Below are positions 57,861 to 64,000 of a stretch of 64,000 nucleotides of DNA, in pieces; position 1 is the stretch's first letter; each line of letters opens with the position of its first letter. The DNA is from Actinoallomurus oryzae (lineage in GTDB: Bacteria; Actinomycetota; Actinomycetes; Streptosporangiales; Streptosporangiaceae). The notes beneath the pieces were generated by a model. The model had not been told where the DNA came from. It was given only the letters and a program-made list of their open reading frames with translations, and ran no database searches. The translations under genes and the position numbers were made by a program. The stretch spans positions 310,001-374,000 of the forward strand of contig NZ_BAABHF010000010.1 in the NCBI RefSeq assembly GCF_039541955.1. The letters are read 5' to 3'.

Positions 57861-59609
57861 TCAGGCATCGACGGCCCGGGCGAAGGCCTCGACCGCGACG
57901 CGTATCGCCGCGGCTCTCGTCTCCTGTCCGATCCGGGCGGACTCTACCGCCGTTCCGGTCGCGAGGTGACGGTCGTAGGGCATGTGCACGACCGGCATGC
58001 CGCCGCCGCTGAGGAGCTGCGCGGCCCGCGTCAGGTCGGCGTCGACGTGCGGCGTGTGCGTGACGAAGGCGATCACGGTACGGCTCAGCAGGTGCTGGTA
58101 GCCGTTGCGGGCCTGCCACTCGAGAGCACCGCGCGCGCTGAGCGCCCCGTCGACCGTGCCGGGCGTCACCATCACCTGCGCGTGCGCGTCGGCGAGGATG
58201 CCGCGCTGCAGTTCCGCCAGCAGGCCGGCGCCGCAGTCGATCACCAGGGCCGCGAAGTAGCGGCTCATCTCGCTCGCGACGGTGTTGAAGGTGGGCAGGT
58301 CGAGCGCCTGGGTGATCTGCCCGTCCGCGGTTCCCGACAGCACCCAGAGCCCCTCGGCCGTACGCCCGAGGAAGGACGCCATCTCCTCGAAGCCCCGCGG
58401 CCGGGCTTCGGCCAGGTCGTGCAGTGACCGCTCGGCACGCACGCCGAGGCGCAGCGGCAGTGAGCCGAGGCCGGAGTCGGCGTCGACGGCGAGCACGCGA
58501 TCCTGGCGGTACTGCGCGAGCGCCGTGCCGGTGAGGCCCGCGATGGTGGTCTTGCCCGCGCCGCCGCGGATGCTCGTCACCACGATGTGCCGGCAGGAGG
58601 GCACCGGACGGTTCAGAACCCTCTCCACATCCGCGGTCCTGCGGATCTCACCGGCGGCGGCGGTCCCCATCGCCCGGCGCACCCCGCGGGACATGCGCCG
58701 CATCAGCGGATCGCCGTGGACCGACCGGCGTACGAGGTCCTGCGGCGCCGGCCGGCCGGGGGCGGGCTGCGGCGGTGCCGAGCCCGCCGGCGGCCCGGGG
58801 TCGCGCTGCCAGGCCTCGGCACCGGAGTGTTCCCACGCCTGAGGCGGCTGCTGCTGCGCCGCGTCCTCCGGCGGCGGCTCGGTGCCCCACGGCGTCTTGG
58901 CGACCAGGCCCCAGTGGGTCTGGGACGCCAGCTCCCACGCCGACGCCGGGTTGGGGCCGGCGTCCTCCTGCTGTTCGCGTGCCTGGTCGGGCCAGCCGCT
59001 CGCCGCCGCCTCGTCGCGCGGGTTCTCCGGCGGCGCGGGCGGCTGCTCCCACGTGGGCGGACTCCAGGTGGCCCGCTGCGCGGCGGACGCGTCATCGCCG
59101 GGCCCGGGCGCGGGCGGCCGGGCGGTGTTCTGCTCGCCGCCCGGGAACGCGCTCGGGGGCGTGGCGGGCACCTGCGCGGATGGCGGCTCGGCCGCGGCCG
59201 GATCCGGCGCGGGCTCCACCTGCGGTCGCGGTTCGTCCCACAGCGTCATGGGGGGACCGGCGGGCGGCCGGTCGTCACTCGCACGGGGAGCCGCGCTCTC
59301 GCGGTTCGGCGGGGGCTGAGCGGGCGGGGGCTCCGGCTGTGGTCTCGGCTCGTGCTGTGGTCTCGGCTCGTCCCACCGCGTCGCGGAGGGTGTGGGGGCC
59401 GGCCGGTCGTCGTTCGGACCGCTTTCCCGGTCCGGCGCGTGCCGCGCCGGTGGCGGGGGCTGAGCGGATGGTTCGCGCGGGCTTTCCGGGGGCGGCACCG
59501 AGTGGCCGTCCGTGGGTGCGGACGACGTGCCGGAATCGGGAGTTACCAGGCCGGACAGTGGCATACCGAGCTCGGCAAGCACGGTGGCCTGCCAGTCAGG
59601 CTCGGACAA
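57861..59609 (-). CDS. MinD/ParA-like ATPase with long Pro-rich arm (EspI-like)
   Basis: 582 residues. Residues about 1-300 are disordered and rich in Pro/Glu/Gln/Trp (repeating WDEPRPQ). The C-terminal 250 residues form a deviant-Walker ATPase: VVTSIRGGAGKTTIAGLTGT, LAVDADSGLGSLPLRLG, VIDCGAGLLAELQRG. Domain order resembles EspI-type proteins of ESX/type VII systems. Membrane or complex regulation is likely. No other ESX genes appear in the window. Confidence 0.82.
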   Translation of the reverse strand: MSEPDWQATVLAELGMPLSGLVTPDSGTSSAPTDGHSVPPPESPREPSAQPPPPARHAPDRESGPNDDRPAPTPSATRWDEPRPQHEPRPQPEPPPAQPPPNRESAAPRASDDRPPAGPPMTLWDEPRPQVEPAPDPAAAEPPSAQVPATPPSAFPGGEQNTARPPAPGPGDDASAAQRATWSPPTWEQPPAPPENPRDEAAASGWPDQAREQQEDAGPNPASAWELASQTHWGLVAKTPWGTEPPPEDAAQQQPPQAWEHSGAEAWQRDPGPPAGSAPPQPAPGRPAPQDLVRRSVHGDPLMRRMSRGVRRAMGTAAAGEIRRTADVERVLNRPVPSCRHIVVTSIRGGAGKTTIAGLTGTALAQYRQDRVLAVDADSGLGSLPLRLGVRAERSLHDLAEARPRGFEEMASFLGRTAEGLWVLSGTADGQITQALDLPTFNTVASEMSRYFAALVIDCGAGLLAELQRGILADAHAQVMVTPGTVDGALSARGALEWQARNGYQHLLSRTVIAFVTHTPHVDADLTRAAQLLSGGGMPVVHMPYDRHLATGTAVESARIGQETRAAAIRVAVEAFARAVDA

Positions 59610-59790
59610 CGTCTTCCCCTCGGCGCGCAGCAGGCTGACAACACGGATTGCTCCCGATCCTATCGGCGTAAGTCCCCTCTGGCCTCCACAAACGGCACCC
59701 CATCATGATTACCGTGCGAGATCGATGCGCTACAGTATGCGACTGAGGAGCCGCCGAAACAGGCGGTCTTTTTCGGGGGGAAAAACCGAC

Positions 59791-60879
59791 ATGCGACGAA
59801 TATTGGCTACTTCCATAGCCGCGGCCATTCCAGCCATGCTTCCGGTAAGCGCGGTCCACGCCTATTCCAAGCCGGCGCCTCCGCCCACGGCGAGTGGCCA
59901 TTCCAAGGTCCGCACTCACGGTCACGGGCGCACTTCGCACGGCCGGCCCGTCTCCGAAGGAGAGACGCGCGACCGGCCGGTGAACGACGTCAAGGTCGAC
60001 GCGGACGACGGCGGCGGCCCGTCCCGCTCGCAGGGCGACAGCGGTCCGCGGAACGCCGCGCCGGAGCACGGCCGCGCCCACGGCGCCACCGGCTCGCACG
60101 GCCGGCCGTCGCGTTCCAGCCACAGCAGGCCGGACTCACGGCCGGGCACGGGCGCCGACAGCTCCTTCGCCGACGCCGACGACCCCGCGCTTCCGCCGGA
60201 GGCCGCCGAGGCGATCAAGGAGGCCGACGAGCTGCAGCACTCCGCCGGCCAGGCCGCCGGCCAGGGCAACGGCCAGAGCAACAACCAGGGCAACAACCAG
60301 GGCAACGGCCGGCCCAACACCGCGCCGAACTCACCGCAGCAGGGCTCACCGCAGCAGGGCTCGCCGCAGCAGGGCTCGGGGCCCGAAGGCGCCACCGGCG
60401 CCGCTCCGGCACAGCCCCGCGGCACGAGTCGCGGCGCGACCCGTCCGCAGGGCCCGATCTCCGACCGGAACACCAACAACCGGAGCACCAACAAGACGTC
60501 GGGCCGCAGGCCCGGCCGGGCGCGCGTTCCGCAGCAGATGCCGGTCGCGTTCTTCAGCAGCAGCCCGGCGACGCAGGGCTCGCGCCTGGTGCTGCACACC
60601 AGCGCCGGCAACGCGCCCGCGCGCACCGTCACGCTGCAGTGCTACCCGACCGGTGGCACGCACCCGAAGGCCGCCCAGGCCTGCGCCGACGTCGCCCGAG
60701 CCGGCGGCAACCTGGCGCAGATGCCCGCCAACACCAAGCCGCAGGCGTGCTTCATGATCTACTCGCCGGTGACGGTCACCGCGCAGGGCCAGTGGCATGG
60801 CCAGGCCGTTCGCTACACCAAGAAATTCCCGAACAGCTGCGTGATGCGCGACAAGACGGGTTCGGTCTTCGACTTCTAG
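59791..60879 (+). CDS. Secreted protein with C-terminal subtilisin-inhibitor (SSI) domain and long disordered arm
   Basis: 362 residues. Signal peptide (about 1-24, cleavage near VHA-YSK). Residues 25-250 are low complexity, rich in Gly, Ser, Asn, Gln, His and Pro, including SPQQG and NQGN repeats. The last 95 residues read VTLQCYPTGGTHPKAAQACA, ADVARAGGNLAQMP and CFMIYSPVTVTAQGQWHG, ending FPNSCVMRDKTGSVFDF: the four-cysteine SSI fold, with probable reactive-site residues CFMIY. Ordinary SSI proteins are about 110 residues. ATG 59791 has GGGGGG upstream. Extracellular protease inhibitor, possibly cell-wall associated through the arm. Confidence 0.82.
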   Translation: MRRILATSIAAAIPAMLPVSAVHAYSKPAPPPTASGHSKVRTHGHGRTSHGRPVSEGETRDRPVNDVKVDADDGGGPSRSQGDSGPRNAAPEHGRAHGATGSHGRPSRSSHSRPDSRPGTGADSSFADADDPALPPEAAEAIKEADELQHSAGQAAGQGNGQSNNQGNNQGNGRPNTAPNSPQQGSPQQGSPQQGSGPEGATGAAPAQPRGTSRGATRPQGPISDRNTNNRSTNKTSGRRPGRARVPQQMPVAFFSSSPATQGSRLVLHTSAGNAPARTVTLQCYPTGGTHPKAAQACADVARAGGNLAQMPANTKPQACFMIYSPVTVTAQGQWHGQAVRYTKKFPNSCVMRDKTGSVFDF

Positions 60880-60881
60880 GA

Positions 60882-60903
60882 GAGAGGCTCCGGGCGGCCT
60901 CTC
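60882..60903 (+). terminator. Short hairpin after the SSI-domain gene
   Basis: GAGAGGC and GCCTCTC arms of 7 bases with an 8-base loop, 3 bases after the stop. Modest stem; plausible terminator. Confidence 0.55.
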
Positions 60904-60981
60904 AGCCGGGCTCGATGAAAGGTTCGAATAAGAGCCGCACGCCTGGGTAAGCGGGCGCTTGACGGACGAAGGGAGTCGGTC

Positions 60982-61554
60982 ATGGCGTCGAAGGTTCACC
61001 GGCCGGTGCACTGCCGGGTGCATGAGGTCATGACGCCGAGACCCGTCTCCCTTCCCCTGGACGCTCCGCTTACCGAGGCGGCACGCCTGATGCGCGACGA
61101 GGACGTCGGCGATGTCCTCGTCACCCATGACGGCCTGCTGTGCGGCCTGCTGACCGATCGCGACATCGTCGTGCGCGCGGTGGCCGAGGGACGAGACCTG
61201 TCCGGCACACGCCTCGCCGACGTCTGCAGCGCGGGCATCGTGACGGTCGGCCCGGATGAGGCCACCGAGGTCGCGCTGCGCATCATGCGCGATCGCGCCG
61301 TCCGGCGGCTGCCCGTCGTCGAGGACGGCCGGCCGGTGGGCGTCGTCTCGGTCGGGGACCTGACCCCCGACCGAGACGAGGCCTCCGACCGGAACGAGAC
61401 CTCCGACCGGGACAAGCCCCCCGACCGAAACGAGACCTCCGACCGGGACAAGCCCCCCGACCGAAACGAGACTCCCGGCCGAAACGAGACTTCCAACCGG
61501 AACAAGCCCCCCGACCGAGACGGATCTCCGATCGAGACGGAAGACCTCGCCTGA
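60982..61554 (+). CDS. Tandem CBS-domain protein with repetitive charged tail
   Basis: 190 residues. Two CBS motifs: VHEVMTPRPVSLPLDAPLTE, DEDVGDVLVTHDGLLCGLLT and DRDIVVRAVAEG in the first; LADVCSAGIVTVGPDEATEV and RRLPVVEDGRPVGVVSVGDL in the second. A pair forms an adenosine-ligand sensor. The last 60 residues are a repetitive Asp/Arg/Asn/Pro tail made of 12-residue units (SDRDKPPDRNET). Tail use is unknown. Start ATG 60982 behind GAAGGGAGTC. Confidence 0.9.
   Translation: MASKVHRPVHCRVHEVMTPRPVSLPLDAPLTEAARLMRDEDVGDVLVTHDGLLCGLLTDRDIVVRAVAEGRDLSGTRLADVCSAGIVTVGPDEATEVALRIMRDRAVRRLPVVEDGRPVGVVSVGDLTPDRDEASDRNETSDRDKPPDRNETSDRDKPPDRNETPGRNETSNRNKPPDRDGSPIETEDLA
61399..61470 (+). repeat. 36-base tandem repeat in CBS-protein tail
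   Basis: The unit starting ACCTCCGACCGGGACAAGCC occurs exactly twice (61399-61434 and 61435-61470), with degenerate units on both sides (about 61364-61530). Unit length is a multiple of three, so frame is kept. Encodes the DRDKPPDRNETS tail. Confidence 0.88.
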
Positions 61555-61720
61555 CGAGGTCCCCGGCCGAGACCATCGCACCGGCCGGACCACATCCTCC
61601 GCGCTCGCCCGCTGACGGCGGTCGACCCACCGGTCCCGCTGGACACGCCCTCACCGGCCGTCCGTACTCCCGGCGCGGGTGAACGGCTCCCGGCCCCGCA
61701 CAGCGGGTTACCGTGAACCC

Positions 61721-62449
61721 GTGACGTTCGAACCGCAGATCAGTAGCGAGCTGGCGACCCAGGTGGCCCGCCTCGGGCTCGTACACGAGGCGTCCGCGAC
61801 CGTGGCGCTGCGGCGCGTCACCGAGCTCGCCACCCGCGCCGTCCACGGATGTGCCGGCGCCACCGCCGTACGCTGGAGCACGGGTGACGCGTCCGAGCCG
61901 CTCGACCAGGCCGGCACCCACCCCCACCTGGCGTACCTCAGCGAGATCCAGTGCGCGCGCCGGACCGGTCCCATTCACGACGCGGCGCGCAGCGAGACGC
62001 CGGTCTTCTGCGCCGACACACTCGCCGAGACCCGCTGGCCGGACTACACGCCGCTCGCGCTCCAGCGCGGCGTCCGGTGCTTCGCCGTCACCGTCTACCG
62101 CACCGGCCCCGTGATCGTCACCCTCACGATGTACGGCGTGGTGCCCGGGGCGCTCGACCGGCGCGAGCTCAGCCTGGGCGCCCTGCTGGCCGCCCAGGGC
62201 GGAGCCGCGGTGTCGAACACCCGCCTGTACGAGGACGCGCACCGCACCGCGACCCAGCTGCGCCAGGCGGTCGAGGCACGCTCGATCGTCGACCAGGCCA
62301 AGGGCGTACTGATGCACGCGATGGGCTGCGACGCGGACACCGCGTTCGCCGAACTCAAGCGCATCTCCCAGACCCGGCACGTCAAGCTCACCGCGATCGC
62401 CCAGCGCATCGTCTCGGGCCATCGCACCGAGGCCCGGGAACGCCGTTAG
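61721..62449 (+). CDS. GAF-ANTAR transcription antitermination regulator
   Basis: 242 residues. GAF-type sensor (about 1-170) followed by ANTAR: ARSIVDQAKGVLMHAMGCDA, DTAFAELKRISQTRHVKLTA, IAQRIV. ANTAR binds RNA hairpins to block termination. GTG 61721 chosen; a start at 61679 adds a non-conserved leader. Lies between other signalling genes. Confidence 0.92.
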   Translation: MTFEPQISSELATQVARLGLVHEASATVALRRVTELATRAVHGCAGATAVRWSTGDASEPLDQAGTHPHLAYLSEIQCARRTGPIHDAARSETPVFCADTLAETRWPDYTPLALQRGVRCFAVTVYRTGPVIVTLTMYGVVPGALDRRELSLGALLAAQGGAAVSNTRLYEDAHRTATQLRQAVEARSIVDQAKGVLMHAMGCDADTAFAELKRISQTRHVKLTAIAQRIVSGHRTEARERR

Positions 62450-62535
62450 CCGGGACCCGGAAACACCGTTAGCCGGACATTCGCCCGCTTTCGACGGCGG
62501 AGCTAGAGTGATACTCCTATCCACCGGAGGGAAGC

Positions 62536-64000
62536 ATTCCCGAACAGCGACAGCCCGAGTCCCTTCGCCCTGAGGCACTCCGCTCCGAGATCGCCGCCCT
62601 GGAGGGCCGGGCCGGGGAGTTGCGCAGCGCGGCGTTGCTGCCGGACGCCGACCGGGGCGCGCTGCTGGACGCCGCCCTGACCGACCTCGACCGCGCGATG
62701 ACGGCGCTGCGGACGGCGGTGGCCGACCAGAGCTCCATCCAGGCGAAGAACGAGGTGGCCGACGGCGAGCGGCGGCTGCTGCGCACCGTCTTCCAGGACG
62801 CGCCGGTGCCCCTCTTCCTGCTCGAACGCGACGGCACCGTGCGCCGCGTCAACCGCCAGGCCGGAGCGCTCCTCGGTTCCTCGGCCGGTTACCTCACCGG
62901 CAAGCCGTTCCCGACGTTCTGCGACCTGGCGACGCGGGCGACGGTCGGCTCGCACATCGCCGGGGTGTTCCACTCGGGCCGGCGGCGGCGCTCACGGGTG
63001 CGGCTCCTGTCGGGTCACGGCCCGGTCGAGGTCGATGTGACGTTCGCCCGCATCTGGGTGAGCGGCGAGCCGGACCCGCTGGTGGTCGCGGCCACCAGCC
63101 CCTCGACGCGCGAGCCGGCCGCGCAGGACCTGCCGCAGCAGGCCACCGCGACCCACGACGCCGTGGCCACGGTCGTCCACCGCATGGACGTCCTGGCCAC
63201 GGCCACCGGCATGCTTCTGGACGACGACTCCTTCACCGAGTCCGTCGCCGTGCGCCGCTGTGCGCGGCTGCTGGCCGCCGAGCTGGCCGACTGGGTCCTC
63301 ATCGACCTCGAACGCGACGAGCGGCTCCTGCGGCAGGTGGTGATCGGCCCGGACGACGAGCGCAGCACCGAAGTCGCCCGGACGCTGGAGGACCTCGACC
63401 CGGCCCCGGACACGCTGCCGGCCACCGTCCACGTTTCGGGCCGGTCCGTGCTCCAGGCCCACCTCGACGATCTGGGCGTCCTCGGCACGAGCCCGGCCGG
63501 GCCTCCGGTGTGCGGGCTGATCGAGGCGTCTTCGCTGATCTGCGTGCCGCTGGACGACGGCGAGCGGTGCCACGGCACCCTCACGCTCGCCGTCTCCGGC
63601 GAGCAGGGCCCGTTCGACCTGATGGACCTCGGCCTGGTCGAGCGGCTCGCCCGCAACCTCGCCCTGGTCATCCGGGCGGGGCGGCGCTACCGCCGCCGGG
63701 CGGTGGCCGCCGAACGGCTGCGCGCCGGCCTGCTGCCCCGCGAGCTGCCGGCCGTCCCGGGCGCGGAGGTGGCGGGCCGCCACCATCCGGCGACTCGCGA
63801 CACCGGCTTCGGCGGCGACTTCTATGAAGTGTTCCCCACCGGCTCGGGCTGGGGCATGGTCCTCGGCGACGTGTGCGGCAAGGGCGAGGACGCCGCGGCG
63901 GTGACGGCCACCGCCAAGAACGGCATCCGGCTGCTCGCCCGCTGGAACCCCAAGCCGGCCGAGGTCCTGTCGATGATGAACGACGCGCTCATCGACGACG
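62536..64000 (+). CDS. PAS-GAF-SpoIIE phosphatase (3' truncated by window), probable ATT start
   Basis: At least 488 residues. N-terminal helical segment (LRSEIAALEGRAGELRSAAL), PAS (LRTVFQDAPVPLFLLERDGT), GAF (about 200-390), then the SpoIIE domain begins: FGGDFYEVFPTGSGWGMVLG, DVCGKGEDAAAVTATAKNGI. The reading frame has an in-frame TGA at 62509-62511 and no ATG, GTG or TTG until TTG 62623 region; GGAGGGAAGC directly before ATT 62536 suggests initiation at ATT. Likely acts on an anti-anti-sigma factor, as its paralogue at 52122 does. Confidence 0.85.
   Translation, partial: MPEQRQPESLRPEALRSEIAALEGRAGELRSAALLPDADRGALLDAALTDLDRAMTALRTAVADQSSIQAKNEVADGERRLLRTVFQDAPVPLFLLERDGTVRRVNRQAGALLGSSAGYLTGKPFPTFCDLATRATVGSHIAGVFHSGRRRRSRVRLLSGHGPVEVDVTFARIWVSGEPDPLVVAATSPSTREPAAQDLPQQATATHDAVATVVHRMDVLATATGMLLDDDSFTESVAVRRCARLLAAELADWVLIDLERDERLLRQVVIGPDDERSTEVARTLEDLDPAPDTLPATVHVSGRSVLQAHLDDLGVLGTSPAGPPVCGLIEASSLICVPLDDGERCHGTLTLAVSGEQGPFDLMDLGLVERLARNLALVIRAGRRYRRRAVAAERLRAGLLPRELPAVPGAEVAGRHHPATRDTGFGGDFYEVFPTGSGWGMVLGDVCGKGEDAAAVTATAKNGIRLLARWNPKPAEVLSMMNDALIDD

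Noticed and set aside
61364..61530. Possible CRISPR-like array (regular short repeats)
   Set aside because: Units are contiguous with no spacers and lie in a coding frame.
60346..61593. Antisense frame encoding repeated VGGLVPVGG-like units
   Set aside because: It is the reverse reading of the CBS-protein tail repeats; no start context or family, so not a real repeat protein.

Overview
High-GC actinobacterial chromosome with dense GTG/ATG starts, many 4-nt stop-start overlaps, a Streptomyces-type 'conservon', PucR/IclR/MarR/TetR regulators, F420-type LLM oxidoreductase, ANTAR and SpoIIE phosphatases and a subtilisin-inhibitor domain. This fits Streptomycetes/Streptosporangiales-like organisms; my guess is Thermomonosporaceae (Actinomadura/Actinoallomurus-like), which is inference. 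I saw no tRNA, rRNA, CRISPR array, complete insertion sequence or phage gene.

1-16.7 kb: an aromatic (possibly heteroaromatic) meta-cleavage catabolic locus in three transcription units. Forward (1-5.8 kb): Rieske oxygenase alpha subunit (cut by the window), a 38-residue membrane peptide, an M20-like protein lacking its metal ligands, an LigB/MhpB-type extradiol dioxygenase, two alpha/beta hydrolases (one with an abnormal nucleophile) and an IclR regulator. Reverse (11.7-5.9 kb): 2-keto-4-pentenoate hydratase, acetaldehyde dehydrogenase, 4-hydroxy-2-oxovalerate aldolase, NitT/TauT substrate-binding lipoprotein, a two-gene FAS1-like/MaoC hydratase, an amidohydrolase remnant and an SDR. Forward (12.1-16.7 kb): ferredoxin reductase, 7Fe ferredoxin, LLM oxidoreductase and a double-length CoA-transferase. 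Together they encode ring oxygenation, ring opening, hydrolysis, hydration, aldol cleavage and acyl-CoA steps; the substrate is unknown.

17.1-22.5 kb: a conservon (sensor-kinase-like, Roadblock, DUF742, Ras-like GTPase, CYP157-like P450 without ExxR) followed by a secreted beta-propeller. 22.8-30.8 kb: stress/redox genes: two Cys-containing SufR-like regulators around a 7Fe ferredoxin, DUF2249-cupin, AHSA1, DUF2945, alkyltransferase-like protein, cupin, TetR with twin operators, aldo-keto reductase and a secreted protease.

31-43.7 kb: a D-amino-acid/peptide utilisation cluster: PucR regulator, oligopeptide ABC transporter with a permease-ATPase fusion, D-threonine-aldolase-like enzyme, D-aminoacylase, serine hydrolase and M20 peptidase. 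43.7-52 kb: VKOR/DsbA oxidative-folding pair, membrane proteins, NUDIX, GNATs (one broken), PlsC, MarR/quinone oxidoreductase pair and SDR. 52-64 kb: signalling genes: PAS-GAF-SpoIIE phosphatase, TetR, SigR-like sigma factor without an adjacent anti-sigma gene, a MinD/ParA-like ATPase with two small partners, an SSI-domain protein with a long disordered arm, a CBS protein with a repetitive tail, an ANTAR protein and a second SpoIIE phosphatase cut by the window that appears to start with ATT.

The most unusual signal is a family of short intergenic elements (2281, 7779-7918, 42373, 44375; a similar unrelated structure at 4186). Each carries a mini-ORF starting at or near the upstream stop and ending in the next gene's start (ATGA/GTGA), plus its own Shine-Dalgarno. 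Length differences between copies are multiples of three, except one copy that fuses in frame to its downstream gene. A second GC-rich element is nested in one copy and also lies inside the acetaldehyde dehydrogenase gene.
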